From Gonium pectorale (Eukaryota > Chlorophyta > Chlorophyceae > Chlamydomonadales > Volvocaceae): 64,000 nt of DNA. Shown piece by piece: positions 42,301 through 55,000 of this stretch. The DNA is taken from NCBI GenBank assembly GCA_001584585.1, contig LSYV01000003.1, positions 2,362,105 to 2,426,104 of the forward strand. The letters run 5' to 3'. Position 1 is the stretch's first letter. Each line of letters starts with the position of its first letter. The notes beneath the pieces were generated by a model. It saw nothing but the letters and a program-made list of their open reading frames with translations, made no database searches and was not told the DNA's origin. A program made the translations under genes and the position numbers.

Positions 42301-45172
42301 CCCGCATCGCTGGCCTCGCGCCTGGGCTGGCTGGCGGAGGCTGCCCGGGCGGGCGCGGGCGGCGCCGACCCGCGGGTCGCCCCGGTGCTGCTGGGCGCCG
42401 GCCTGAGCCACCTCGAGTACGCGCACCTGTGCGAGCTGATGGGCCGCAGCGCCTGGGCGCCCGAGGTGTTCAACTGCTCAGCGCCCGACACGGGTGCGGC
42501 GTGGGTCGGGTCGGGTCGGGTCGGGTGGCTGCGCCCCGCCTCACCGCCGTCACCGCTGCTGGTGCCGCTGCCACGGAGGAGCGGGCACCGTCAATTACCA
42601 GCATCCAGCGCTCAAGTCGCGGCTGCTCGGTGCCGCGTGTGCGCTCGTCTGCCTTCTTGAAGCCGCCGCCTCGGGTGATGCCCTGGCACCGCACCACACC
42701 GCACCGCACCGCGCTCATCTCCCCATCCGCCTCCTCTCTGCTCCCCAAACAACCAACAACGCCCCGCCCAGGCAACATGGAGGTGCTCGCCAAGTACGGC
42801 AGTCGCGAGCAGCAGCTGGCGTGGCTGCTGCCGCTGCTGGCGGGCTCCATCCGCTCCTGCTTCGCCATGACGGAGAAGGCGGTGGCCTCCTCGGACGCGA
42901 CCAATATTACCGCCACCATCGCGCGCAGCGCCTGCGGGCAGCGCCTGACGGTCAGCGGCGTCAAGTGGTGGACGAGCGGGGCCATGGACCCGCGCTGCAA
43001 GGTGGGCGGCGGGGACGGAGGAAGAGCGGGAATGGGGGCTTGAAGGCGGTGCTGCTACGCGCTGTGGCGTATGTCCAACCCAGGGGGCAGTCGGCCCTGC
43101 GCGTACGCGCCAGCGACTGCGGAATGGGGTACATTTGCTTGCTCCATGGCTATGATTGGCGAATGCCGAGCTGCCTCTCCTACTGTAGATCGCCATCTTT
43201 ATGGGCAAGACCGACCCGCGGGCCGCCACCCACAAGCAACAGTCCATGGTCTTGGTGCCCATGGACGCGCCCGGCGTCAAGGTGGGTGTAGCCGTGTGTG
43301 CCCGGGCGGGGGCGGGGCGGGGCCAGCCTGGTGCTGCGCCCGGTCGGCAATCGGTCCGTCCGTCGAACGGCACCGGACCATGCATGGAGCGACTGGCCGC
43401 AGGGGGCAGTCCCGGTTGCGGCAGTGCGGGTTGCGGCCTTGGGAGTGACGTGTGCCTGCTCTGAACGGGGCGCAGGATGGCAGCAGCCCTTAGAAACCCC
43501 TGGCCCATGATCCACCCCGCGGCCAGCTTACCGGCTGCTTGAAGGCGGTCCAGTTGCACGAGATTGTTCCCCTCCTCGTCATTTCCCTTTCCCTCCTCCC
43601 CACCGCCACCGTGTGGCGCCCTCTGTTGCACATCCCCCGAATCCCCTCGCGTACCCATCTCCCCTTTCGCCCCCGCCTCCCGGCCCCCCGCTCCCCGCCC
43701 CCCTCCCCGCCCCGCAGGTCGTGCGGCCCATGCTGGTGTTCGGGTTCGATGACGCACCGCACGGCCACGCGGAGGGTGAGCAGCCACCGGCCGCCCGCAC
43801 ACAGCTCACTCTCTCCACTTGAGCGCCATGGTGGGGCTCTAATAAGCCGCTGCCTGCCCGGAGACGGGGGTACACGCAGCGGCGCAAGAGCGCGACCGGC
43901 AGCCAACACCCGGGCACCACCCATCCTCTAACCCCATTCCAACCTCTTGACCCAGAACCCCCGTCGGTGCCCCCCACCTCACAGTGCACTTCACGGACGT
44001 GACGGTGCCCGCCTCCAACCTCATCCTGGGTGAGGGGCGCGGCTTCGAGATCGCGCAGGGCCGGCTGGGCCCCGGCCGCCTGCACCACTGCATGCGCTTG
44101 GTGGGAGCCGGCGAGCGGGCCATCGAGCTCATGGCGGTGCGCGCGGCGCAGAGGGTGGTGTTCGGCAAGCCGCTGGCGCAGCAGGGCGCCTTCCAGGCCA
44201 AGCTGGGCCGCTGCAGGTGGGGGTAGGGGGTAGGACGGGGGAAAATTGAGGGCGCAGGGGGATTTGGAACAGCTGCTTTGGTGGAGGGGGCGTGCCCTCT
44301 CAAGATCCGGACTCCTACGGCGTTCCTAAGCTCGGCCCGGGTCCTGGTCACCTTGGCCGCCGCATGTCTGGGCCCTTGTACCCGACCTTGCCTGATCCCG
44401 AAACCCGACGGCCGGTCCCTATCCCCACCCGACTCTGCTCCGCATTTTCGCTGTCTCTTGCCTGGCTGGCTGATCGGCCTGCAGGATTGCGGTGGACTCG
44501 AGCCGGCTGCTGGTACTGGCGGCGTCTGACGCGCTGGACCGACTGGGCTTCAAGGGAGCCGCGGGGGCCATTGCGGCCGCAAAGGTGGCCACGCCCAGCG
44601 CGGTGCTGGAGGTCCTCGACGCAGCCATCCAGGTGGGGGCGGGGCTGGAAAGAGTGCCAACACGTGAGCAGAAGGTACCTTAGCGTGCGGGAGTGGGGGG
44701 CGCGATGTAAGGAGACGCGACAGGGCTCGGAGCGGCAGCGTGCGGGAGTGGGGGGCGCGGTGTGAGGAGGGATCGGAGCGGCAGTGAGCATGTGGCTTTG
44801 CTGGGAGCGGGCTGTCATACGTTGTCCCTCGCTTGCGTTGGCACCACACAGGTCCTGGCGGATGATCACCCTGGGGGACATCTGGCAGTGCACCTCCCTG
44901 CTCTCTGGCCTGGTGCGGCTGCCGATCTCGCCCCGTCCCTTGTCTCCACGGCAATCTAAACACCTCTCCCACTCTACACACATGGCACCTCTCCTGCGCC
45001 TCGCCCTCAGGCGCATGGCGGCGCGGGCGTGAGCCAGGACTTTGTGCTGGCCCGCCTGTGGACGGCCGCCCGCACCCTGCGCATCGCCGACGGCCCCGAC
45101 GAGGTGCACCTGGGCACCCTGGCCAAGCTGGAGATGAAGCGGCTGGGGCCCGGCAAGGTGTCCAAGCTGTGA
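39375..45172 (+). CDS. IBR3/ACAD10-11-like phosphotransferase plus acyl-CoA dehydrogenase, peroxisomal, ~896 aa
   Basis: Two-domain fusion of the plant IBR3 and animal ACAD10/11 type, involved in breakdown of unusual acyl-CoAs. Twelve exons join in phase: 39375-39557, 39806-40087, 40437-40793, 41070-41741, 41937-41993, 42277-42493, 42772-43001, 43189-43281, 43718-43775, 43985-44216, 44485-44632 and 45011-45172. The N-terminal aminoglycoside-phosphotransferase-like kinase domain (residues ~15-400) has [23 protein letters not shown] and [16 protein letters not shown]. The acyl-CoA dehydrogenase domain (~480-896) has [55 protein letters not shown] and [11 protein letters not shown]. The protein ends VSKL, so its last three residues are the peroxisomal signal SKL. 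Arabidopsis IBR3 is of similar size (~820 aa). An unusual Cys-rich insert separates the domains. FAMTEK replaces the common FAMTEP. Confidence 0.88.
41465..41553 (+). other. Metallothionein-like cysteine cluster within the IBR3-like coding exon
   Basis: Within the uninterrupted exon 41070-41741, residues ~407-436 contain seven cysteines: [13 protein letters not shown], then a Gly-rich spacer, then CSCSGC. The CxC...CxCxVD...CxxC arrangement recalls bacterial metallothioneins of the SmtA type (CxCxxCxCxVD), with a longer first spacing. The segment sits in a low-complexity linker between the kinase-like and dehydrogenase domains. I know of no such insert in this enzyme family. Metal binding is inferred from spacing only. 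Confidence 0.6.
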
Positions 45173-47422
45173 GCCACCTGGCATGGGCGCAGCGGGAGCA
45201 GACAGCTGAGGCGGTGGGGCTGGCGGAGCGCTGTGTATGTGTTTGGGAGGGAGGGTGTGTGGCGTGCAGGGCTGCGGTGGCCGCTGTCGCGCAGGGAGCG
45301 GTGGAATGCAAGGCTGGATGTGAAGGACTGGAACCTGTGGTTGGATGGAGAGAGTACTGCCAGCTGCCGGGATTGGTGCAAGGATGCCGATGCGGGGTCA
45401 GACGCGAGAACCCGGCAGTAGGGTGAGTAGGGACCGCATTCCGGCTGCGAATGTTGCAATTCGCTGTCCTCTTCGGCCACTTGTGACTGGCTAGCGTGCG
45501 GTCGAGGGCCAGCAAGCGCAGCGCAGACGTGCGAAGGGAGCGTCGGAAGGGGGTAGTTAGCCGGAGCAGGTACGGTAAGGGAGGAGGCAAGGGCGTGCGG
45601 CCCTTGAGGCCGAGTTGGGTCTGACAAAGGTTTTGTCTGTGGATTACTCATGCTGGGTGTGGCACGAACCAAAGGAGTAGCCACAGAAAACCCGCAGTGT
45701 ACATTAAGACAGACTGCTTGCAGGGGTGTAACGGGTGTAACGGGCAGGCAGGGGCGCCTCCAGCCGTCCTATAAAGTGAGCGATGGATGTGGAACAACTG
45801 TTACACGGCTGTAGGTCGTCTTCCCAACGCCGGTTGACAAGTCAGAGCCCTGCTGTCGACAAGTACCGGTACTTCGGCAACGGAAAAGGGTGCACCCCAC
45901 AAGGAGTGTGTAACGGGCAGCCCACGTGCAGGTGGGCCCTGAACGCCCGGCCCACATCACGTAGTGCGCGACCCGGCAGCCCATCGGACACAGCCACTCC
46001 TTGGTGTTAATGCCAAGTAAGGAGTGGCATCCATTGAACACATGCCCGGCGTCTGTGGCAGCGCCAGCCGCCTCACCGGTATTGCGTGCACCCCGCTTAT
46101 TCTCGCAATCTGGTCTGGTGTCCAGGGACAGTAGTAAGCGAAAACCATATGCCGTCGACAGAGAACCGTCCCACATGTCGCCAGTTAGTTAGCCACGCCC
46201 CATTTAGCCAGGGAGTACACGTTCGGACCGCAAGAGTACACCCCACATTTCACGCGAGCTTCAGCTAATACCGCCAACCTGTTACTGACGTGTCGTATGC
46301 ACCAAGCAAGCATGGTACTCTTCCTGCTCCTTGCCACGGCCCGCACACTACCGTACCGTACAAACTGTCACGTTCTCAGAGACAATCTGCCATTACGCTA
46401 CACACACATCAAGACCCCCTACCGCTAAACGCTGCCCGACCTGGGCAAGGCAGGGTACAAGAATGCCTATCAGGAGCAAAAGGCGCCGCTCACTTGACGC
46501 AGTAGCGGCGCTTCCGTGAAAGCAAACGGGGAGGGGGGGGGGGCAAACGAGTCAAGACGCCTGTACATTGGGTGCGGTGGCACGTGCACGAGGCACAGCG
46601 TCATATATCCCGTAAGCAAGCACGGAACACTCCCGAGAACGTGTGTCCCCTCCGGCGCATTGCTGCGCATCGCCTTCCCGTACACACACGCACTGTACTG
46701 CACGCACAAATGCACCAAGGTGGGCTCCATCTATATGTCGCAGACACCACACTTGGTCAGCCTCCTGGTGTCAATCGCAGCGAGGTGCGCTGTCAAACAA
46801 TTCGGTTTCGCGGCAACGAGTTTTCAAACCAACTCTCCTGCCGTCTCTCAACTTAGATAACAACAGTTGCCCCGAGTTACTGCATCAACTCCAGCGGGCG
46901 TGGGTCTACCCACATGGGCTGAACCAGGCACGCCGCCCTCATCATCAAAGTATGCGTATCAATACAAACACCTACCCGGCTACGGTGAAAGAACACCATG
47001 CCCTACATGATGTATGACCCATCTCGTGCGCTTTCGACACAAGGATCACAGCACGCCGGCGAACGCTCTCCGTGCCATGACCGCTGTAAGGTAACCCCCA
47101 CAGGATGAGGGGCATCTAGTCCATCGCATCGGCAGCCGACCTACCGACCCGCTACGTGCCGCTGCGCTATACCCGTTCAGCGACATCAAGACTGCCCACA
47201 ACACTTTTTTGCTGGCATTTGAGATCACCCTTCAACTCAGTACTATGCGACAAGCCCTGCCAAATCAAGCGCTAGCTCCGCATGGACGACCGAGCCAACC
47301 TTGATCCATGCCCCAACACCTGCGAAGCACACACGTCGCACGTCCAGCACAAGGAAGCCGCTCGTCAGAGAAACGGCGGCAGTAGCAGTAACCGCGGAAA
47401 CGGGGCTTTGCGCGGAGAGCAG
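45173..47422. other. Intergenic region between convergent genes
   Basis: 3' flank of the IBR3-like gene, then AT-richer non-coding sequence than elsewhere in the window. No exon with motif support was found. It contains TGTAA motifs at 45726-45739 and near 45909. Confidence 0.55.
45726..45739 (+). terminator. Tandem TGTAA poly(A) signals of the IBR3-like gene
   Basis: Two TGTAA copies in GGTGTAACGGGTGTAACG, about 555 bases after the stop codon. TGTAA is the usual signal in Chlamydomonas relatives. Confidence 0.45.
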
Positions 47423-49488
47423 CTACCCGAGCGCCGTCCGCCAGACCGCCCGCTGCCGCTCGTGCGCCGCCAGCTCCCGGAGCGCCTCCGCGGTGGGGCT
47501 CAGGTCCGCTGCGGGGGCGTGGCGAGGCGGCACAGTGTCAGCGGCAAAGTGGGGCGCCCGCGCACAGCCAACCCCGTACGCCTCACGCCTCCTCGCACCC
47601 AGCCGTGCGCGCGAGCTCGAGGTTATACAAGGAGGCACACCCTGGGAGGCGCCCCATCACGACCGGGTGTGGCTTGGCCAGCCGGCACAGCCCACCATCC
47701 GCACCGTGCATCTGTGTACGTGTGCCAAGTACGGTCCTTTTTCATGTCCCCGAAACCAAGGCCCACTGCGCCCCGCCGTTCTCCCAGCCCACGCACTTCG
47801 AGACGCCTTGTACCGGGCTTTGAGCGCCATCCGATACTGCGGGTCCTTGATGGCGTCGTAGTCGATGTGCGGCAGGCGGGACACCGCGCTAGCCAGCGCA
47901 ACGAGCGAGCCGTTGGGGCCCTCCGCGTCGCCCTCCAGCTCGCCCTCGCACGCCGGCGCGCACAGCCACGACGGTAGGCCCGGGCTGCCTGCGCCGCTGC
48001 CGGTGGCGCTGCGGAAGCCAGCGCCCGCGGTGGCGCCGGCGCCAGCCACATAGGGCGTGGCTGCGGCAGGCCGCGGTCCGGGTATGGGTACGGCACACGA
48101 GGGCTCAGCGGCGGCCGGAGGCAATGGGGAGCGGGTCTAGATTAAGGTTAACATGGGGTCTGGCGGTTTGGTGCATCCCGCAAAGCCAACCCCGTACCTG
48201 CTCCAGCGGGTGGCGCGGGATCGGGACTGGCCGACTGGCGTGACCGCAGCAGCCGCGCGCGCAACTGCGCCAGGCGCCGCAGCGCGCGGCGCTGCTCCAC
48301 CGTCGCCTCCACCACCGCCGGGTCCAGGGGCGTGCTGGCGGCCCATTGCTCCAGCGCTGCCAGCTCCGCGGCCCACTGCTCCACATCGCCTTCCTCCTCG
48401 CAGTCCTCACCCCATAGCCCGCCGGGGCTCTGGCAGCGGCTGCCGGGCGCGCCCCCAACGGCGCCGGCCACGGAAATGGAAATGCCGCTGACGGCTGCGA
48501 TGCCCGGTGGCGGAGCTGTGAATGTCACGGACGAGGCGCTGCGTTCGGGCGCAAGCTGCGCCGCCTTTGGGGCGCGTCGTATGGGCGAGGAAGGCGGCAC
48601 AGGACTGTGCGAACGGGATCGGCTGTCGGGAAGGGCACCGGAAGCAGTGCCGACCTGGCCCAGCGGCGGCAGCAATGGTGGCAGGGACAGGGGCGACAGC
48701 GGCGACTCGATGCCGCCGCCGCTGCTGGTATGCAGCACCGCTCCAGTCTTCCGCCGCAGATCGATCCCGGTGTTGGCAACGGAGCTCGTCTCCCGGCGAA
48801 GGGAGCCGCTGCGGCTTAGACCTAGTGTCCCGGTGCTGCTGTTGCCCAGGTGGTGCCATGCGGCATCCCCGTCCGCCTCCGTTTCGGCGTCCCCTTCCGC
48901 CAGCAGCGCCCGCAGCGTCCCGCGCACGCCCTCTGAAAGGCCCGGCACGAAGCTGCCAGCCGCCGTAGCGAGCCCGAAGCCGTCCTGGGGCGTACGCAGG
49001 GCGGCGGTGGAGAAGCGGGAGGAGCGTGCCGTGCCCAGCTGCCGCACGGCAGGAAGGAGTCCGCCCCCGCCGCCCCCGTCTGCCTGCCCGCCTCCGCCTC
49101 CGCCGGCGCCATTTGAGCTGCCTGGTGGGGGCACGCCGCTGCCGCCACCGCCGGTACTGTCGGGCACGGCCCCCGCGGTGCCGTCCCCGCCGGTGCCGCC
49201 GCCGCCGCCGCTGCGGTGCGTGCTGTTCGCGCGTGGCTGCAGCGAAGGCATCGAACGGCGACCGCGCGGTGGGCTGATGCCAGCGGCGCCGCCGCCACTG
49301 CTGCCGCTGGCGGCATACCCAGCTGAAGAGCCCGTTCCGCTGGCAGATAATGTGGCAGGTGCCGCGCCGCCTGGCTGGGTCCTCCGCAGTGGGTCCGGGC
49401 GGCGGCGCTGCTGCGCGGAAGCCATGGCAGCCAAAGGCGCGGTAGCGACGGGGCCAACGGTGATGACGGTAGCGCCGGTGCTCACCAT
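47423..49488 (-). CDS. Hypothetical, mostly disordered protein, ~546 aa
   Basis: Not recognised. Three exons join in phase: 49488-48198, 48060-47797 and 47508-47423 (stop TAG). The ATG at 49488 is the first in frame after the upstream stop at about 49720. The long first exon is rich in Gly, Ser, Ala and Pro, with stretches such as a poly-Gly/Pro block around residues 60-130, and is probably disordered. Its end, around residues 385-430, is predicted helical: EEEGDVEQWAAELAALEQW, then VEQRRALRRLAQLRARLL. Exon 2 ends with a conserved-looking segment, SRLPHIDYDAIKDPQYRMAL. Exon 3 is a short basic/acidic helix (ALRELAAHERQRAVWRTALG). The second donor (GTGCGT at 47796) was chosen over GTAC at 47813 because only it keeps the helical frame of the last exon. 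No domain or targeting signal is evident. Confidence 0.5.
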
Positions 49489-52000
49489 GCCCGTCGCAGT
49501 ACGGCGGCCCTGGGTGGTGTCTGGAGACTGTCTGGGCGGAGGGTGCGGCTGCGGCTGCGGCTGCTGCGGCTGCTGAGGCGGGTACGGGTGCGCCAACGGG
49601 TCGGGGCAGGTGGCCGCGTGCTGCGCCGCGAGGTGCGGGGAACGGGAATTAAGAAGTATGGGTATACAGAGCTCGAGGTCATCGAAGAAACGCGGACGGA
49701 TGGGTTGGTGAGTTGGGCGTCATAAGGGGCGAGAGGAGGGCGGTGTAGGTTAGGGGCGCGACTCTTCCAGGGGCCGCTTTCGCTTTATACAACTCACAAC
49801 GACAGCGATTGCACTCAAGCTGTCAAGCGATATTGCACGTTTGCACCCTTTGGGCCCACCTGCACAAGAGACGCTGTCGGTCCTTCCTCCAGATGCGGCT
49901 CTGGTGCTGGTGCAGCTTGTTTGCCAGGACCGGGGCTCGGCCCGCGGGAGCGCGCTGTTGAGTTACTTTGACGACGGTGGGTTGCCAGAGGTGAAGATTG
50001 CTCTGGTTCAGAGGTCACTGCAGGCTGCACTGCCGGTTGCGGCTGCTCGTCGCTTCTGCGTGCCCCAGGTGATGGCGGGTCTGGAGATGGTGAATCCGGA
50101 TGTCCCGTCAACGTCTCCCCGCGCTTCCTTCCGGGCGCGCGTGCTCGCATTATTTGATAAGCGAAATCGAGCCCCATCGGTGCCGTCGGCGGGTCTGGAT
50201 ACAGGAAGGGCACGATGTGGCAGCACAAAGCTCATGTTTGGGGACACGACGAATGGAGCTAGTGCCAATGTCATGGACAACAACAGGCGTGCAAGCGGGC
50301 TCTGCAAGTCAAGGAAGAGAGCAAGTCATTTGCGAGGTGTTGTTTGCACGCCTCCTCGCCATTGATGAATGCCAAGTCCATCATTTGCGAGTTCCGTTCT
50401 GGATGGATGCAGGCCTTGCCCTTGGTAGGACGCCGGAGTCTCGCACCTTGGTCTCTCTGTCGGTACCTGTCTGGTGATCGCCTCGGATCACAACGCCTCT
50501 GTATACGTTGTGTTGCTAGGCTAACTGCAGGTGGGACCCGGCGGGAACCCGGCGGGAAAGTATCCCGTCATTGAAAGCCAAGCAAGCCTAAGCCAATCAA
50601 GCATCGAACAAGGTATAAGAAAAAACGGTGCTTAGATACAATGTTATGTAACCGCAAGTGCAACACCCTGGTACGGCGTCTGGACTTGCTAGTCTGGTTC
50701 CTCCATCGGTTCCATGCATCTGTCGCCTTTGCTGAGTTGGTGAACCAAGCGGCCGTACCTATTGGCAACAGACTCGGGCATACTGGACGCGCATCGTGTT
50801 ACCCACACATACGACGTACCCGTTTCAGTGGATGCAAGCCTTGATGGGAAGCCTTCTCCCTAACCCTGTAATCGACACTCAACTCGAAATACAAGTTCGT
50901 GTTGGACGACTGTGTTTGCTGTAATTCCGTCTGGCAAATGTCCAAGATGCCGCGCAAGGGATGTTCAGCACCCTCCTCCAAGGTCCTAAAACACGCGTGT
51001 CCGTGCGTGTCCATGGCTGTCGCAACAGGTAGGGTGTCTCTCCATGATGGCTGCCCGTCCGGGCATGCTGTGAAGCGGATCGTACCCGATATGTCCTAAG
51101 GATAGAACCCTGGCAATCGCAGGGAGTGCATGCAAAAGCGTATGTGGTCTGGCGGCGGATGCGTCAAGCAAGCCGCTGAACCGTGGGTCGCTGTGCGAAG
51201 TCCGTCGCAACAGGTAAGGTGTATCTCCATGATGGCTGCTCCCGATAGAGGGCTGTATCTGGTCAGGTCGAGTGATTACAAATGCCCTTCCTATTGGCAG
51301 ATAGCCAGCAATTACCACTTTGTCTTTCGCTAACATATCACTCCTCTAATATGGCTCAGCACTGCACATAATCCGATTGCCGCCCTGCTTTTTGCCACCC
51401 TGCATGTCTTGCGGCCTGATCCTGCATCAAACAACCTTGCTAACATGCTGCGCGCCTGCCCCCGCGGGATGGAGCACGCCCGCGAATCCGCGTTACGCAG
51501 CTTCTGCAAACGGTGAAAAGCGGGGTACTGTAGATGGGTCCGCACGACTGCCGCATGCGCCTGGTGACACTGGGCGACGTTCGGAAGCTGGACAGCAGCG
51601 GACGTCACGGACCATAGCACCGGGTCCCACGCTGTCAGTTTCTACCCTACTAACCATGCCCAGTTGCCCACCTTGACTCCTTGTTGGTGCTAGGGGCTAG
51701 GTCCTACGCTAGGCTGATTCCGCAACCTGCGGTGCCAATCCTGCTCAGCTGCCCGTGTGCACACTGACCGTTGCCCGTTGCGTGCCTTCCGGCGCTTGCC
51801 TGCCTCCTGTCAACAGCTCATTCACATCCTGCGTTTAGCGTCCTAGCTAGCTTCTGGAAACCCTCTCCCCATCCCCAAACGCGTCGCTTGCCGCGCCCGC
51901 CCGTCCACCCAACCGCGGAGCGATTCCGTTGGGCTGCGGCCTGTAAGCACCTGCGTCCCATTAATATTTACTCCGCGCCCCGCCATGCACCGCGGCTCCC
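49489..52000. other. Intergenic region, with a direct repeat
   Basis: Lies between two minus-strand genes. A plus-strand open frame at about 49841-50365 contains a plausible-looking segment (LLSYFDDGGLPEVKIALVQR), but it starts at TTG and I cannot support it as a gene. A minus-strand TGTAA (TTACA on plus) at 51276-51280 may be the poly(A) signal of the downstream-facing Egalitarian-like gene. Confidence 0.5.
51019..51240 (+). repeat. 37-bp direct repeat pair
   Basis: GTCGCAACAGGTAGGGTGTC (and 17 further bases) at 51019-51055 recurs with few changes at 51204-51240, about 185 bases apart. The nature of the repeat is unknown. Confidence 0.75.
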
Positions 52001-55000
52001 TCACCACGTCGGCTGCCGCATCGTCTCCCACACACCCGCCTGGTGCGGTTGCTGCGGAGCCGGCGGCTGCGCCGTTATCGGCTGAGGCACCGGCACCGGC
52101 ACTGGCTGCGGGTGTGCCTGCTGCTGCTGCTGTTGCGCCTGGACCTGTGGTTGCGCCTGTGCTTGCTGACTTTGCACATACTCCTGCCGTACCTGGTGTA
52201 CTTGCTCCTGCTGCAGCTGTTGCATATTTTCTTCTTGGGCTGCGGCCGCCGCCTGCTGCTGCTGTGCTACGAGCTGCCTGCACTGCTGCGCGCGCGCCAC
52301 GGAGCAGAACTGTGCCAGGCGAGGCAGCAGCCAGGTGAGGGCGGACCAGAGCTCGGGCAGGTGCTGCACGGAGCGGACCAGCATGCCCAGCTGGCCGCTG
52401 GTGAGCGGCCGGGTCAGCCAGGAGCTGCGCGCGGGGCAGCCAGGGGAGTACCGTACCCCGTTAGTGCAGGGGGGTGTTGAAGAACGGGATTTGGTAGTAT
52501 CAGGCCGACGCCAGCAGCATCCGTCCGTGCAGGGCGGGGGGCAGCGCAGTGGGCCAGAATTTCGAGGGACTCGGTCGGCTCCGTGTGCCGTACAGGTTGA
52601 TGTACCGCATGTCTCCGATGAACCGGTCGATGGGAGGCATGGCCCCCGTGGGTGCATGCACAGGGGCTGGCGGGGCGGGGCGGCGCAACGCCCGGCACAC
52701 ATACATCGCCGCATAGGTCATGCCGCAAGGGCCACCCCGCGGCTCGCCATGCCGGACGACCCGCCCCCACCTATCGGCGCCGCTCGCGTGCTGCAGGGCC
52801 GCCACCTGGTAGTCCCAGTATTTGGTGGTCAGCGTGGCCTGAGGGGAGCGACACGATATTTAGATGTGCCAACATGCACTGCAAAAGTACAGACCCGGGC
52901 CTAGCATCTGACACCACATACCTAACGCGTGTGAACAGGATACCGAAATGCGGCATCTCACGGGTGACCCTCATGCACATCCACTGACGTGTTCAGCTCC
53001 GGCGCGGCCGTCAGGTGCGCCCTGTCAACCCAAGGCAACAGCTACGCTGCCGCGGCCATGGCGCCCCAGCCGGCCAAACTCGCGCACCTGCCAGTGGCTG
53101 GGCAGCGGCCACAGCCCGGGCGCCGTGCCGGCGTCCGGCGGGGGCGCGTCCTCCCCGCCGGCCTGCGGCACATTGAGGTCCAGCGGCTTGAGCATCTCGC
53201 TGACCAGCCTGCTGTCCAGCAGCGGGCTGATGGCGGAGCAGCCAATGGCCATCTCCAGGGTGGGCACCAGCTGCGGAAGAGACGCGGGGCATTGCGATGC
53301 ATGGGGGCTTGGATCTGGATACACGACCGAGAGACGAAGGAGGCACGCATCCATGCATGTAACTCACATCGCGGTATTGCGGGGCACAGCACGACGTTTC
53401 GCAATTATCTGAAGGCTGATAAACCGATCCGAAAACCAACCCCAGTCCCGCACCTGCTCGCAGCCGTGCACCACCTTGGCCACGCCCGGCTCCTCGAGCA
53501 GACCACGCAGGCTCCCCAGCAGCATCGCGCCGTCAGCAGACCCCGCGGCCGCCGCGTCCACGATGTACACCGCAGCGGGCAGCACGCCGGCAGCCATCGG
53601 CAGCAGACCCGTCGCGCCGGCGGCGGCCGCCGCAGCGGCCGGTTTCAGCGCCTCCACCCGCGGCGCATATAAGGCCACGAGCACCTGACAGGGAAGACAG
53701 GAGGACAAGTGAGGCGACAATACACTGCTCCTGTACTATTGCTCGCCTGCACTTTTTAGGCACTACCAGGCACGGTAACAGCTCCTGTGTCCTATCCTTC
53801 TTCGTCCCACGCACCGGCGAGCCGGCCACCGACTTGGCCGCCAGGCCGATCTGGGGGCAGGACAGGCAGTGCGCCAGCGCGGTGACGTGGCTTGCACTGT
53901 ACGGCACCGTGATGACGTGGACCTCAGGTTCCGGCAGCACATCGGGCGGGATTGTGGGCGCGAGGGCCTCCGCCAGTGCCCGCGCCGGCTGTGTCGCCAA
54001 CAGCCGCGCCACCTCCTCGGCCGGCTGCTGCTGCTGCACCGCCAGCTGCGCCTGCTCGGACGCCGACTCGGTGGCGGCGGCCGGCGGCGGCTCTGCACTC
54101 TCAAAGCTCTCGTCTGCGGTGTGAGCATCCTCGCTGTCGGCGGCGCTGACGTTGGGGGCGCGTGTGCGCGCTAGCCCAGCGATGTCCTCGAGGTGGTTGA
54201 TGTCGAGCCGTATGGACCAGTCGGTGAACTTCGACGAACCCATCTTGCCGACCTGAAATAGCTTGGGCAGCTGCGGGCGCACCGGAGAGAGGGCGCAGGG
54301 GAGATAAGAGTGGGGTTTGTAACATGGGGTTCAGAAGGGCGAGGCCCCTCCACATCAAGTATGCTCAGCAAATTAAGGAGGAGGTCTGGGCGGTTAGGCG
54401 CAGTTGGGGCAGACGACGCGCTCATGGGAGGGCATCATCTTGACGGGTCGCAACCGTCCTGTGACAGTCGTTCCTTCTCCACCAGGAGCAGCACTGCCGC
54501 GTGAGTAACAAGGACCACGACCCCGGGATGGGTGGGCGCAGTCAGCTGGGAGAAGGTACAGGTAGCGGTGAGAGACCAGGGCCCTGTGCCCCACCCCCGC
54601 AACGGTGCCGGCCCAGGATCGGGGAGCGGAGGTGCCACACCGTCAGAACCTCCAGGGAGTTCCGATGCGCATGCGCACATAGAGGAGGACGAGCCACGGG
54701 CGCACAGCTTGCTGGGACGCGGGCACAAGGTCATGCCGCCGCCCCCAAGCATCCGCCCGATGCCCACCTGCTGCGCCAGCACCAGTGCGTTGACGGGGAA
54801 CACGCCCTGCGGCCGCCTGTCTTGGTAGGCCTGGGTCCGGGTGAAGGCGACGATGGAGCAATGTGAAGACGGGGTAATAAAGCCAACGGGGATAGGGCCG
54901 AGGTACCGGGGCAGAGTCGCAGTAAAGGTGAAGGACGGACTGTTGATCTTGACACAGTTGCAACTGGATACGGTGTTTGGGTGATAGGGCGTGATGGTGC

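Noticed and set aside
48332..49576. Plus-strand 414-codon open frame opposite the hypothetical minus-strand gene
   Set aside because: Composition is Pro/Ala/Arg low complexity on both strands. The minus strand has an ATG start, good splice sites and helical segments, so it is preferred, though the evidence is not decisive.
49841..50365. Plus-strand 174-codon open frame with a protein-like segment
   Set aside because: It starts at TTG with no upstream in-frame ATG, shows no recognised motif, and no exon partners were found.
52500..52770. Minus-strand segment with PPIDRFIGDMRYINLYG as an extra exon of the Egalitarian-like gene
   Set aside because: It looks protein-like but ends in an in-frame stop, and no donor in the right phase was found. 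Joining 52838-52771 directly to 52424 keeps the frame and places WLTRPLT where the exonuclease fold expects it. Alternative splicing remains possible.
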